Translations under genes and position numbers: made by a program
Part shown: piece by piece, positions 48,824-59,562 of the stretch
Numbering within the stretch: the stretch's first letter is position 1
How the letters are laid out: each line of letters starts with the position of its first letter
Notes under the pieces: generated by a model
What the model saw: the letters and a program-made list of their open reading frames with translations, nothing else
Database searches by the model: none
Told to the model about the DNA's origin: nothing
Assembly (NCBI GenBank): GCA_905221605.1
Contig: CAJNDS010002822.1
Location: 204,156-268,155, forward strand
Direction of reading: 5' to 3'
Length of the DNA stretch: 64,000 nt
From: Symbiodinium natans
Taxonomy: Eukaryota; Sar; Dinophyceae; Suessiales; Symbiodiniaceae

Positions 48824-48980
48824 CCCATTCTGGTAGGGCGCCGGAGGGAAGGGCTTTTGCACTTGCCTGCGCCGGCCTCAGTCCAGCCTGTTGGAGAACG
48901 TAATCAGGTTGCACCTGTGCATTCCTACCTACGCGCTTAAAGGGATGGTTGCGGAAAAAGACGGTAAAGGACACATATAT

Positions 48981-49065
48981 CCTGGATCCAAGGGCCAAGG
49001 ATTTCAAGACCCAAGGCCTTGGATCCTTGGCCCTCAAAAGTTTGGACCCTGGGTCTTTAAGACCT
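48981..49065. repeat. Nested inverted repeat
   Basis: AGGGCCAAGGAT and ATCCTTGGCCCT, with outer AAGACCCAAGG and CCCTGGGTCTT words. Confidence 0.65.
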
Positions 49066-50054
49066 TGCTTGGATCTTGTGTGCAGAGGGACAGTCAACTG
49101 GAGGTCACTGAAAGTCTTCTTCGTCTTAACCACAGTACGGCTTAGTAGAAGGAGGACAAGTACTGGGACATCGATCGAGACGGAAACCCCTAAAGGAGTA
49201 GCGGCTGAGCCCCTGCTCCAATTTTGTGCTAACAATGTCATTTAGCCAAGCATTGGAATTTGCATTTTAAGTTGCACCGTCAACTCTGGCTTAGAATCTG
49301 TCGGCCTCTCAATAGCAGAAGTACTTTGCTTGATGTAGCTGATCTCCAATGCTGTGCATCCAAAAAGTGAAGCTTTGCACACTTTTAACTTGAGGGAATC
49401 AGTAGAACTAGCCGTGTGATAAGCTCTTCTTGGTAAGTCGATATGTTATTCAAAAGCAGGTCTTCGAATCAACCCCTAATGTATTACACAACCAGCAAAT
49501 GTGAGCAAGTAAGTTGCTCTTTCAGTTCAAGACCATGTGTTATTCTAACCCAGATTCCTAAATCAGCCCCTAGATACATCAACAAACAGCAGCTGGCCAC
49601 AGATAAACGACAATCTGTTGACTGTTGTTTATAGAACCACCTGTTGATCAAACTGTAGTTTCGTGAATTGCTTTTATACCTTTTGGCCCCGACTATGTAT
49701 ATTCATTATCTAAGCTTTTCATGGGCTATTGAACTGAGGAGGGTCGACAAGTCAGAGTCAACACTATCATTAAATGAGGTCGCCACGTATGTTCTCGGTG
49801 TCTGTTTTTGTTGCCCCCTGCAGCGGAATGACATGTGTTGTGGGGGGTTTGACAAGGTGATTTCTGAATACAAGAGCCACCCTGAATCGTCTAATGGTTA
49901 TGAGCTACATGTTTAGTTTTTTCTGTAGATAGGCCACTGTGGAGTGCCCAGGGAGGTACAGTTTTGGCTCTGAGGGCGTGTTGTGGTTTGGGCTTGAACA
50001 AGCAGCAGGAAGAGAGCTGAGTCAGCTGGTTAGTTAAGGCCTGAGATTTGGGGT
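49066..50054. other. Array-free region, no firm gene
   Basis: Lower GC than the rest. Short + ORFs at 49443 and 49668 (the latter with VLGVCFCCPLQRNDMCCGGF) have no context. Confidence 0.3.
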
Positions 50055-50384
50055 TTGCGTAGGTGGAATCCAACCATCGATGAGTTCTGCTGCAAGTCAT
50101 GCATGCACAACACGTGGTATCACATGCTCAAGAGCCTGCTCTCTCCCGCGCTCTCCCTGATCTCTGTGGTCTGGGATACTTATCTCTGGTTTTCTCGTGG
50201 AGCTCAGGCAAACCACACCCACGGCATCCCTCCGATGGAGAGTGGCCCGCCACCCAGACTCAAGGCTGCGCATGATGCTGGCTATCCCGGCAGTGGACAT
50301 ATCGGTGGTCCGGACATTGAGCCTGGGGTCAAGGAAAAGTTTGGGGCAGACATTCGTGGTCACTCTAGCCGTGAGACAAGCTGA
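50055..50384 (+). CDS. Hypothetical ORF, 109 codons
   Basis: The first half reads FCCKSCMHNTWYHMLKSLLS then PALSLISVVWDTYLWFS, possibly a membrane segment; the second half is Gly/Pro-rich. It may begin at the acceptor TTTGCGTAG (50061). Confidence 0.3.
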   Translation: MRRWNPTIDEFCCKSCMHNTWYHMLKSLLSPALSLISVVWDTYLWFSRGAQANHTHGIPPMESGPPPRLKAAHDAGYPGSGHIGGPDIEPGVKEKFGADIRGHSSRETS

Positions 50385-50513
50385 TAAGAATGCCCATGTC
50401 ATTCTGATGCTGGGTTGGTAGGGTGAAGAGTTTTCTTCTGGGGTCTACAGCAGTTCATGCAGGAGACAGGACTCCGACTTGCACAATGCAGAACAACATC
50501 CAAACTATAACTC

Positions 50514-50777
50514 ATGCGCAACGTTCGCCTTCTCCACATGCTTTCTGAAAGGTCAGGATACGGGACCCCGCATTTCGGTGGCATTCTTGCTTGGCGCAGA
50601 GGACGTGGGGTTGAGCCTTTGCTTCAGATGACCGTAGTGACCACAATCTCTGCTGATGCTTCTGCAACATGGTCCATCGCTCTTGTATCGTGCTACGGCG
50701 AGGAGTCACGGACCAATCTTTACCAGACACAGGCAACGCCCACGCGCATACAGCTACCCAATGAGGTACCGTCATAG
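50514..50777 (+). CDS. Hypothetical ORF, 87 codons
   Basis: Reads RLLHMLSERSGYGTPHFGGI then TISADASATWSIALVS. No family, no array nearby. Confidence 0.27.
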   Translation: MRNVRLLHMLSERSGYGTPHFGGILAWRRGRGVEPLLQMTVVTTISADASATWSIALVSCYGEESRTNLYQTQATPTRIQLPNEVPS

Positions 50778-51436
50778 CTGCGAGCGTGTGTCCTGGGTTC
50801 GACGAACCCGCCCCGAAGGGCCAAAAGGTTTAAATGCTCAGGCAGGGGAGCTCTATCTCAACTCCCCAAGGGAGTTCAAATCTAGAACAATCCAACATGT
50901 CTCCCCCAAGGAGAGCACATTTTCCGAGCAAGCTCATTTGCCGAAGCTTATGCCCTGAAGGGAAAAAAGTCTTGTTGCATGGGATGCAGGGCAACGGGAT
51001 TCCTGAGCACGGCTGCAAGAGCAATATATGCAAATAGAAATTGAATTCTGTTATCGTGTTCCAATATGGTTGTTACATGATACCGTCATAATATGCAAGT
51101 ATGATAAGATAATTCTAGATGAAACTCATAACTGGCATCATGGTACCTTGGAAAAGTTATATAGCATAAGATAAGAAAATAGTAGAAGGACGAATCGAAT
51201 CGTAGAATAGTACCAAGCAAGTATACTAGCAAAGCCTAGCAAGATAACCGTAAAATAGTTGCACGTGTTATTGTGGGTAGCTGTGGTGCAGTCAAGGCCG
51301 GAAGGTTAGGAAGAAGAAGTAAAGTTGATATTGCCATGTGAAGAAGCTCCGCGCTTCAAGACCTGGGTGCGTTTAGGACCTTTCAAGATTCCTTTACTTT
51401 TCGTAGCATGGTGTTCCCCTTCGTTCTATCTCAATC
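50778..51436. other. AT-rich, no gene seen
   Basis: 51030-51260 is strongly AT-rich with ATAAGATAA words. No ORF of note. Confidence 0.35.
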
Positions 51437-51502
51437 TCTCTCTCTCTCTCTGTCATTCTCCCTCCCTCCCTCCCTCCCTCCCTCTCTCTCTCTCTCTCTC
51501 TT
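51437..51502. repeat. (TC)n and (TCCC)n tract
   Basis: TC runs around a CCCT-rich middle. Confidence 0.95.
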
Positions 51503-51779
51503 TCTCAGTCTCAGGCCGACACAAAGTGCCCTTGTGTGATTCTGCGTGAGTGGTTGTTGCCATATGGAAATTGACGACGGGTCTACTTTTATCTGGATTC
51601 GGATTCTGATGATAGTGGGTGGCGGAACAGTATTCTTCTTGATTATTTGGTTGCGACACTGCCTGTGGCTACCTCGATCTCGAAGAACTCATATTTTGGC
51701 CCCCAAATTATGTTGTGCCTTGCTTTGTGTTTTGTACCGTTTTTTTGTCCAGGGTGTCCTTGTCAAATGCAGAGAGAAT

Positions 51780-51930
51780 AATGGAGGTTTCTGATTCAAA
51801 AACCACGAGAAATAGAGGTTTTCCTATGAACATATAGAGGAAATAGAGGGTAGAGGTTTCTTGCCAGAAAACATAAAGAAAACAGAGATTTCCTATGCGC
51901 ATTTCGAGGAAATAAAGGTTTAGCAAGAAA
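51780..51930. repeat. Worn tandem repeat, ~45-bp unit
   Basis: AGAGGTTTTCCTATGA, AGAGATTTCCTATGCG and GAGGAAATAGAGG/GAGGAAATAAAGG recur. The minus-strand ORFs over it are T-rich translations. GATGGGTCCCACCTGA and GATGGGTCCCACAGA follow at 51958-51990. Confidence 0.5.
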
Positions 51931-52104
51931 GACATAAAGACAGAACGACCCACCCGAGATGGGTCCCACCTGAGATGGGTCCCACAGAAAGTAGGAAAGG
52001 AAGAAAGAAATACATACGGAACGATGAAGAAAGAAATAAAGCAGGAAACAACGACGGCCGACAGCAAGAAATGAAAAAAAGCAAAACAGCAGCAACTATG
52101 AAGT

Positions 52105-52470
52105 CCGACAAGCTTGCTATAAAAAGAAGATCATGCCTCAAAAAGGACTTGCATCTAGAAAACATTCGAATCCTTTGCAGACCGTCATGTGAGCATTGTG
52201 CTGGCAAATGGGGAAGAGGGGGGGGGGGGGCTGGCTGCCGCCCCCACACCTTCCGCTTGTGCTGTTTCTTTTGAAGCCCTGCAAGCTGCTTTATACAGAA
52301 GATCATGCCGCAAAGGGACTGGGGCATGCGAATCCCTTTCCAACTCCGTCATGCGAGCAGTCGCGTTTGCAAATGGGGGTCGCCCGCGCTCCGCCCGTTC
52401 CGACCCCCGCTTTGTCATGTCTTTTGAAACCTTGCAAGCTTGCTTTATCAAGAAGATCGTGCCATGACTA
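52105..52470. repeat. Tandem repeat, three worn units
   Basis: CAAGCTTGCTATAAAAAG at 52109, CAAGCTGCTTTATACAG at 52281 and CAAGCTTGCTTTATCAAG at 52435 each precede AAGATCATGCC or AAGATCGTGCC. CCGTCATGTGAGCA and CCGTCATGCGAGCA with GCAAATGGGG recur. A poly-G tract lies at 52217-52230. Confidence 0.75.
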
Positions 52471-53041
52471 GGACTAGGAAACCTATTTCTTTCAGATTTC
52501 CTCAAAGCCACTATTTTCTCCTTCTTTTGTTGAACAGGAAAACCTCTATTCCCTCTACATATTCACAGGAAAACCTGTGTTCTGTACTAGATCGGAAAAC
52601 TTTGCGAAAGGATGAGGGACAGCCCTATGCGGGTCAGATATGAATCTCTGTGTGATGGCTGGCTCATGCACCATTAAACATCATAGATTTTGTGGGTGAT
52701 TGAGTGGGTCGCATCTTCCGTGGCCAATGTGGCCGACCCAGCTCCAAACCCGACAAGCCCCAATACCCTAAACCCGGCACACCAGGTCACCAGGAGCCGC
52801 AACGTTAAGATTTTAGGGTTTTGGGTTTAGGGTTTAGGGTTTAGGTTTTTTTTTTTTTGGAGGGGGGGGGGGGTGTTGCACCAGTGGACGCAAAATTGCA
52901 CCTTATCGATTCCAGGGGATCAAAGCCCCAGCCCTTGCAAAGCTTGATGCTTGGTCTGCGTAGGCCCTACACCCTACACCCTAAACGCTAAACCCTAGGC
53001 ATCCTCCCACACTGCAGCTGGCTCGAGGCTGTCTCGGTGAG

Positions 53042-53548
53042 ATGCCACTACTCTTGACTTTCACCCTTACATACCTTATCGCTGCGGAGCCTTGCTCCGT
53101 CGATGGCTGTGAGGTCCCGACTCGGGGTCGGGAGCTCCTCCAGCGCTCCGCGAGCACTGCAGTGCAGGCGCCTGCACATCTCCAGCCCGCTGGACCCATC
53201 GGACCCCTCCTACCAGTGGAGGCCAGATCACATCATCCTGAGAGACCATGCAGGAGCATGATGTGTCAAGGGAATGCTCAATGCTCCTGGTCAAAATGCA
53301 CACAGGTGGAGGAGCGGCAGAAATGGAATCGGCTCAGCTGCATCGCCCTGGCTTGGATTGGAGCATCTCTGTTTACATTTGCGAAAGCCGTAGTATTGGC
53401 AGAGGCACTAGAGGTAGAAGCAGCGCTTGGGGGGGTTACAATAATCAGGGACCCCTGGTTGTGTGAGCCTGACTTTCCCGGCAGCTGTGCAGACCTGGTT
53501 GTAAAAGGGACCCCTAATATCGACCCCCAAAATAGTAGGATCCCCTAA
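53042..53548 (+). CDS. Secreted-protein-like ORF, 168 codons
   Basis: The ATG start gives MPLLLTFTLTYLIAAEPCSV, a good signal peptide with a cut near AA. Next is VDGCEVPTRGRELLQR, then a Pro/His-rich part with Cys. From about 53430 the frame runs into a dispersed repeat, so the true 3' edge is earlier. A donor-like CTCG/GTGAGA precedes the ATG, so the frame could also be intronic. Confidence 0.4.
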   Translation: MPLLLTFTLTYLIAAEPCSVDGCEVPTRGRELLQRSASTAVQAPAHLQPAGPIGPLLPVEARSHHPERPCRSMMCQGNAQCSWSKCTQVEERQKWNRLSCIALAWIGASLFTFAKAVVLAEALEVEAALGGVTIIRDPWLCEPDFPGSCADLVVKGTPNIDPQNSRIP

Positions 53549-53600
53549 TAATCACGACCCCAGAAAGGTACCCCTAGTATCATAAGCCCCTAGAATAAGT
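53430..53600. repeat. Dispersed CCCC-rich repeat, tandem-like
   Basis: GGGACCCCTAATATCGACCC, GGATCCCCTAATAATCACGA and GGTACCCCTAGTATCATAAG recur at ~30-bp steps. Similar words occur near 17760, 28246 and 45427. Confidence 0.5.
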
Positions 53601-55173
53601 AGGTTAGGCAGGTGGTGGGGAGAGTGGAGGGGCGTTTCCGAGGCAGTCTCGCTGCTGTTGATCCTCCAGGCCTGCACAGGGTCTCCGCGCAAGGAGCCGA
53701 CCAGGGTTTTGGGCAACCTGCAAACGCCACCCCAAAAAGGGTGTGGGGTTTAGGGCTGAGGCTTCTGAAGCCCACTGAACTTCAAACCCTGAAAACTGTC
53801 CACACGCCGGTTTTGCCCTAGCATCACATGAGGCACCCCATCTTAGTATGATCATCGTGGCACGGCCTATGGTCCCAGAAGGACTAAGATGGTTTACGCT
53901 GCTCTAGGAGAGTTTCAGGTGTTGGGTTTACAAAGTTTTCAGTTTGCGGCTTAGGTTCACGGACTTGGGTCGTTTTTTTCGCGGTTAAGGTTTCGATTTC
54001 AGTGCTTGGAGTGAGGGAATCGGTACTTACTCGTAGATCTCAGGGCTTAGAGTTGGGTGGGTGTGCATCAGGTTTGGGAGTTTCGTGTTTGGGTTTCCAA
54101 GGTTTCGGGCTTTGTGTTTGGAAGGGGTTTGTGGTTCATCAGGCGCATGTCTGCAGCATGGCGGTCATGGCACTGTTAACTGCTTTCATGCGACGATTGT
54201 TCCTCGGATTCCTCGAAAGTAGGTGATCAGCTTCTGCGCAAAGCCCCTTTCAGAGCTCTCAGAAATCCGCAATGCTGTCAGATGGCATGGGCTGGACTTT
54301 AGGCCTTAGGGCCTTCGGGCCTTAGGCAGATGTTGCTACCTGCCTCAGATTTTCCCCAACCCTGTCATCCTTCTTTTTTGCTGCATATGCCTGCACGCCC
54401 ACATGAGGAGACCCCGCTGCCGCTTGAGCATTTCAATGGCCCCTTGGCCTCAAACAACTCAGGCTTTGACCTGATCTGACACGTAGATAGTGTGGAGCTT
54501 GAAGCCGCGGAGAATCCTACAGCACAGCAGGCGCATGCGAAGTGCTCTGAAACAGCGAGTCATTGATGAGGCTGGCAGTTCTTGATGGCCCAACTCGTTC
54601 TGAGCTTTCACTACAGCTCCTCGGCACACCATGCAAGAGGTGTCAGTGGCATGGGGGGGATGTGAACTCAAAAAGCTGGCATGAAGGGCTCGCCAACGCC
54701 ACTCCTACTGTGAGCTTGCGCATCAATACCACCAGGTTCACAGAGCCTCACCTATGGATTCTGAATGGATTCTGAGTAATCTCAATGCAGACCAGAACAC
54801 CGTACTCGCAATGTCCAGAGCATATAGCCTAGGCTCAACTGGACAACAAATAAAGCGGCGAAGCCTAAGCTATCGCACCCAAGCGCAGAGCCGAAAAGAC
54901 ATGAACAGACTGCATCCACGCACTCGATGCATTGTGACGTTGAGTTAAGTTGGGCAAAGGTGCATGTCGCAGTAAGGGGTCGGCAGAAAACCTCCGAGGC
55001 AAGGGAAGGTATCCGGCGGAATTTGCTGTGTTACCCCCCCAAACCCTACACCCAGAACCCTAAGAGTCAGAGTCAAGTTCCGAGGCCCGGATAAGCAAGA
55101 GCGACGCCACCTCCAAACATTGACTTTTACTTCCGTTACCTTTTTTGTCTTCTGCTCTGGCTTCATGACGCAG
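53601..55173. other. Weak coding signals
   Basis: A + frame after TTTCCGAG (53641) reads AVSLLLILQACTGSPRK and stays open to about 53750. The ORF at 54563-54775 is plain. No arrays and no recognised family. Confidence 0.3.
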
Positions 55174-55240
55174 TACGCCTACGCGGACGCTTGTTTTCAA
55201 AAGGCTGTGGTTACACGGCTCAAGTGCAGACTGCTTTCGG
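55174..55240 (+). CDS. Internal exon candidate, unknown protein
   Basis: Excellent acceptor (TTTTTTGTCTTCTGCTCTGG...GACGCAG) and donor TTTCGG/GTCAGC. Reads YAYADACFQKAVVTRLKCRL. Phase 0 start, 1-base end. Further open frames run to 55470 (FSQEAWMRVVSLLHP). Confidence 0.45.
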
Positions 55241-55462
55241 GTCAGCCCCTCGAGGCTCCAGATAATGTAGGGCACAGCACGGTTTCTGGTGGTCTACACG
55301 AGGTTCTCGCAGGAAGCGTGGATGCGGGTGGTCTCACTTCTGCATCCAAGGACAAGATGTCTGGTCCCAAAGCGCATCTACCAGCATTCTACCTCCGACG
55401 CCTTGGCCGGGTGCTGCCATTGTACTATGGTGCCTGGAGCCAAAATCAACCTTCAAGGGCTA

Positions 55463-55640
55463 AACCCTAAACCCCCTAAACCCCTAAACCCCCTAAACCC
55501 CTAAACCCCCCTAAACCCCCTCAACCCCCTAAACCCCCTAAACCCCCTAAATCCCCGAAACCCCCCAAACCCCCTAAACCCCCTAAACCCCTAAACCCCC
55601 TAAACCCCCTAAACCCCCTAAACCCCCTAAACCGTAAACC
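55463..55640 (-). repeat. CCCCCTAAA array (9-bp unit)
   Basis: Units with five C dominate; ends in poly-C at 55639-55647. Confidence 0.95.
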
Positions 55641-55655
55641 CCCCCCCATCGCTAG

Positions 55656-55892
55656 ATGTTCACGGAGAGGCCGTTTGATGTTCTAGGAGACCCGAACCCA
55701 GCAAGGCATCCACTTTTCGGTTCTGCTCATATCTGGTCGGCCGTTGACGGCAGATTTCGAGGACTCATGCGTGCCAGCCTTTGTGGGGGGGAAGAAACAT
55801 ACAGGAGATGGGTCGGCATGGGCGATAGGAGTTTGGTACAAGTTGTTTTTGGCACCTTTGAGCATCAGCTCCATCTCTACGACCAGTACTAG
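55656..55892 (+). CDS. Exon or small gene, unknown protein
   Basis: Starts ATG right after CATCGCTAG, 16 bp from the array. 78 codons: MFTERPFDVLGDPNPARHPL, then HIWSAVDGRFRGLMRASL, ending LVQVVFGTFEHQLHLYDQY. The TAG stop overlaps a perfect donor (TACTAG/GTAAGA). Balanced composition; unrecognised. Confidence 0.5.
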   Translation: MFTERPFDVLGDPNPARHPLFGSAHIWSAVDGRFRGLMRASLCGGEETYRRWVGMGDRSLVQVVFGTFEHQLHLYDQY

Positions 55893-56156
55893 GTAAGAAA
55901 TCTAGCACAGAACCCCATCTTGCTGGGCCAGCTCCCCATAGGTTGCGGGCGATGCCGCACTGATCAGGAGTCTGTGCTGATGTTGTGCAGCTGGCACGCG
56001 GCGAAGCCTTCCACCAACTTTCCAGCTTGGACGGTTTGCGCTTTGGTTTGGCGCCTTGGCTCGGCAGCGGAAAAGAAAACAAGGTAGAACCGACTCTGCC
56101 GCCGCACCTGAAGTGACGGTATACTTTTCCATTATTGCATTATATAACATTTTCTT
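55893..56156. other. No gene seen
   Basis: Minus-strand ORF 55765-56082 overlaps the exon before it and has no support. Confidence 0.3.
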
Positions 56157-56440
56157 CTTAAAGTATTTTTATTTTCCATCATCGTTATTGCTATGATTAT
56201 TATTAGTGTTGTTATTTTTATTACGATTATTAGTATCATTATTGTCAGTATTATTGTTTTGTGGTAGCATATTGCTTTACATGTTGTTGTTACGATGATG
56301 ATGATGATGATGACGATGATGATGACTCTTATTATGATTACTATTATTATTCTTATTCTTATTAGTATTCTTATTATGATTATGATTATTATTGTTGTTA
56401 CTAGTATTGGTATCATTATTTACTTCTACTACCACGTTTT
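56157..56440. repeat. (ATT)n and (GAT)n microsatellites
   Basis: T- and A-rich triplets with a GATGATGATGATGATGAC core at about 56294-56325. The minus-strand Ile-rich ORF is a by-product. Confidence 0.95.
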
Positions 56441-56545
56441 GTCATGACTTCCCAACAGTTTGCGTCGTTCCAAGGTGCTGGCTGTTGGCGCCCCTTCCGT
56501 CGCGCATACTGCTGATGGCGCGGCAGAGAGCTTTGGCCTAGAAGA

Positions 56546-56632
56546 AGGTTTAGGGTTTCGGGTTTAGGGTTAGGGTTTGGGGTTTGGGGTTTAGGGTTCA
56601 GGGTTTAGGGTTTAGGGTTTAGGGTTTAGTAA
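56546..56632 (+). repeat. TTTAGGG array
   Basis: TTTCGGG and TTTGGGG units on the left, perfect on the right. Confidence 0.95.
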
Positions 56633-57115
56633 ATGTAGGGAACTGAAATACTGTGGAAGGAGGGCAACTAGGAGACCCAGCAGAGGGAGAATGAGCTGGA
56701 GGGCCAGCTGCAGCGTCCCACCTGCCAATGCTTGGTAGCCCAGTGGTGCCCTTTTGCCCAATTTGGGTCTAGGTTCCCTTATAAGTGTAAAGAAAAACAC
56801 ACACTCCACACACACACACACAAAAGAAAAACAGGGGTACCCGTATTAAACGATGGGTACTGGGCTACCCCAAGAATGTGCAGGATATGGGTCCAGCTGG
56901 ATGTATCCTTTGGCGCTGTGGTTTTTCCTGGTGGCGGCCGGCACATGCAATGAGACGTGCCTAGCTGCATTCGTTCTGGTCTGTCATCTGGGGCTGGGGG
57001 GCCACTCTGGGGGGGGGGTTGGGGGGGGGGGGGGGGGGCTCCTTTTGTGCACCATGGGGCCGGGTATAATTTCGAGGGAACTAAGGCTTCAGTACATTTT
57101 TTCGTTTTCTTTTAG
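56633..57115. other. Simple repeats, weak ORF
   Basis: (CA)n at 56798-56821 and poly-G tracts at 57009-57038. The + ORF from 56853 has a hydrophobic stretch (YPLALWFFLVAAGTC) but crosses the poly-G. Confidence 0.35.
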
Positions 57116-57350
57116 GACTCAGAACGATGCTGGGGAGAAGCTCGGGAGGAGGAGTACGAGACTTTGGTGGCGAGAGTGGAGAGGGGGGTGGGGGGTGCGA
57201 TTGTTGGGGGAGACGGCTTGACGGGCTCGGAAACCGTCTCTGTTTGATTTGTATTTATATGGTTGTGGTTCTGGTTTTACAGGCCGAGGCTGCGTGTGAG
57301 GCTTGCCAGTTTCAGGTGAGCCTCCAGTGGGCAAGATACTCGAGTCGGAG
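57116..57350 (+). CDS. Two exon candidates (57116-57247, 57283-57350)
   Basis: The first follows TTTTTTCGTTTTCTTTTAG and reads DSERCWGEAREEEYETLVAR then VERGVGGAIVGGDGLTG; a donor may lie in the G run near 57180, otherwise it ends in TGA. The second follows CTGGTTTTACAG and reads AEAACEACQFQVSLQWARYS before AGTCGGAG/GTGAGG. Both acceptors have strong T tracts, unlike most of the window. Confidence 0.5.
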
Positions 57351-57711
57351 GTGAGGATGGGTGTTTGGCATGGTAAGATGGCACCGAGGGAACGTCAAGG
57401 TAGGAGCCGATGCAGCTGCCTAGAGTCAGAAAACAAACGGAAGATGCGGACGGACACAGGGACAGAGAGCTTTCTGCCAAAAACCAAGAGCAGCGTGCTG
57501 GGCAGATGGTGCTTTGAGGCATGCAGTTGGCAAAAGCTGAAAGGGCAGTCTTGTCAAAACGTTGGGCCTCTCTGGCACTTCCCTCCACGTGGCACACTCA
57601 ATCATCCGAGGTGGTCCCGCTACGCGCCTTGGCTTTCTAGCCGTTTTTCGTGCAGCCTCTGCTGTAAGAAGGCTCGTCGTGCTTCCGTGATGTCCACATG
57701 TGCCACGCATC

Positions 57712-57873
57712 ATGTGCGTGGAGATCTGCCTTGCAAATTCTCAGGTTTTTCGTTACACCGCCGATGATCCTTATTACTGCTACCAAGACCCTCGGACAGC
57801 TTACTGTTGTGCTCTGGCACCTTTTAGGGAAGGCTGGATGCAAACAAGGGCCTCCAAGACAGCGGCAAGTTGA
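57712..57873 (+). CDS. Small ORF or exon, 53 residues
   Basis: ATG to TGA. Reads MCVEICLANSQVFRYTADDP then YYCYQDPRTAYCCALAPF. If an exon, it starts at the acceptor AATTCTCAG (57744). Likely in the same gene as 57116-57350. Unrecognised. Confidence 0.45.
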   Translation: MCVEICLANSQVFRYTADDPYYCYQDPRTAYCCALAPFREGWMQTRASKTAAS

Positions 57874-58264
57874 AGGTCTCTCAAAGCAGTCCTCACTCTG
57901 TTCGGACCGATCGTTTGGCCCCAGGGGCCCGACCCCTTGACTGCTGACTGTCAAGCTCATGCCCTAAGCCCCGAGGGTGGCAACAAGCCGTTGTCTCAGC
58001 TCGGCTCAGGATGCGAAGCACAACATCTTCATCTTCTGCCTGGGGATGGGAACAGCCGAGGTGGGGGCTTTGGGGGGCTAGGGAGTGGGTGACTGATGGT
58101 ATGAGGCTAGCAGAAGACAACGTAGTTCAAGGAAGGCCGGTAACTTCAAAAAAAGAGACCCAAAAGGTTACTTGCGAGATCACTGTCTACCACTTGCTTA
58201 TGAGGGCAATATAGGGATTAATTCTTTTTAGAGTTATTTTTTCTTACTTATCCCCTGTGTCTAA
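57874..58264. other. No gene seen
   Basis: GC-rich, no array, mixed short frames. Confidence 0.3.
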
Positions 58265-58902
58265 GTGCTGCTCACTGCTCAAAAGTTCATGTTCAGTGCT
58301 GACACTGACCTCGCTCAAGTTCAACCTGCGCCAGAACGTTCAGTCCAAGAATGGGCGCAAGTCATTGTATTTCCATGTAACAAGCATTTCATCGCAATCT
58401 TCGGGTCGCCTACAACATCGTCCACCACAGCTGAGCAAGTCGTTCTTTTTTGTTTTTGTCAGTCAGAAGTCTATCACCTTTCCTTGACACTGTTCCAAGT
58501 ATCATCTACGCAGACACTGAGGCTGAGCCTTCAGATGCTCTTACACGAGCCTTTGCAAACCGTTAATAATATCAAAGCCTGGGTCAATACAGGCTTACTG
58601 CCCGTTGAACTTGCAGAGAAAGTCGTTATGCCGGTATATTGTGAGTCAGGAGACCTGCTTGTTCTCATTATCTTGAAGTAGTTGAAGCAGTTGAAAAAGT
58701 TGAGCAACAAGAAGCACAATATAGCAGAAGCAAGCGAAGTTCGCTGGAGGCACTGGAAATTGCAAGCGCGGTATTGTTGTACTTCCAAGGGTCGATACTA
58801 TCAACGACGGCTGATTTCACGTTGACAAGCACGATGTGGATCCCAGGTCGTAGACACTTGACCCACGCACCCAAGATCACAATCCTCACCCCAAGACCCT
58901 GA
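58265..58902 (+). CDS. Two overlapping ORFs in different frames
   Basis: 58265-58681 (138 codons) reads DLAQVQPAPERSVQEWAQVI and ends LPVELAEKVVMPVYC...LVLIILK. A second frame, open from about 58642 to 58902, reads YLEVVEAVEKVEQQEAQYSR then SLEALEIASAVLLYFQG. Their end-to-end order suggests one protein broken by an intron or frameshift near 58650-58680. Lower GC than the arrays. Unrecognised; a mobile-element origin was considered without proof. Confidence 0.38.
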
Positions 58903-59360
58903 TCTAGGTTTTGCCAAAAAGCAGCGCAGGGGTTCCTATTCAATTTAGGGGTCTACGCTAGGGGTCACGGGTTGAACACTTGCTATGCGCATTTGGTCCA
59001 AAATCCTTGACAAGAATAGAAGGATTTGTGAGCATGATAACTTGCTGTATTCATTCGAACGTTTCTCCCCAAGCTTTGTCAAACCCAAACATATAGATTT
59101 CGAAATGATAGCCCCTGATCTTACGATGCTCAATGTTTGTTGATAACTTTGCCTTCGTAATCGGAAACTTTCGAAGTTTCCTCTTTTGAGGCTATTGACA
59201 TTTTGGAAACTCCTCCCTATTCGTGGCATTTGTGAACTTGTGTTGTTCAATGATGGGTTATGTTTCCGAGTTTGTCGATTCCAGGGTCCAGTTGGTCAGT
59301 GATTTTTTCAGCCGTTTCGGCTGTCCCTGCCAGTCGACGCGGTATCATTGTCTTCTGTGT
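58903..59360. other. No gene seen
   Basis: AT-richer than average; a minus-strand ORF at 58945-59250 has no support. Confidence 0.3.
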
Positions 59361-59418
59361 TTTAGGGTTTTAGGGTTTAGGGTTTAGGGTTTAGGGTTTA
59401 GGGTTTAGGGTTTAGGGT
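59361..59418 (+). repeat. TTTAGGG array
   Basis: Eight units, the first with an extra T. Confidence 0.95.
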
Positions 59419-59504
59419 CTTATATATCGTTTCCATCAGGTGGTGCACGGGAAACACCACCACTGCCCACACGCCACGACGAACGCGTCGGTCTGACTCG
59501 CTAC

Positions 59505-59562
59505 TTTGGGATGTTCCCCCCTTTTACTAACAGTCCTTCATAGGGATTATAGTACATCCCAA
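59505..59562. mobile_element. Palindromic-family copy with internal deletion
   Basis: TTTGGGATGTTCCCCCC, ACTAACAGTCCTTCATAGGG and ATTATAGTAC, then directly ACATCCCAA. Most of the right arm is gone but the terminal bases are kept. Confidence 0.7.

Noticed and set aside
51708-52327. Minus-strand ORFs of 119 and 135 codons
   Set aside because: They cover worn tandem A-rich repeats read as Phe/Leu/Ser and have no domain.
56132-56416. Ile-rich minus-strand ORF
   Set aside because: Translation of ATT/GAT microsatellites.
58265-58902. Ty1/copia polyprotein fragment
   Set aside because: A few words looked suggestive, but no integrase or reverse-transcriptase motif (such as YVDD) is present.
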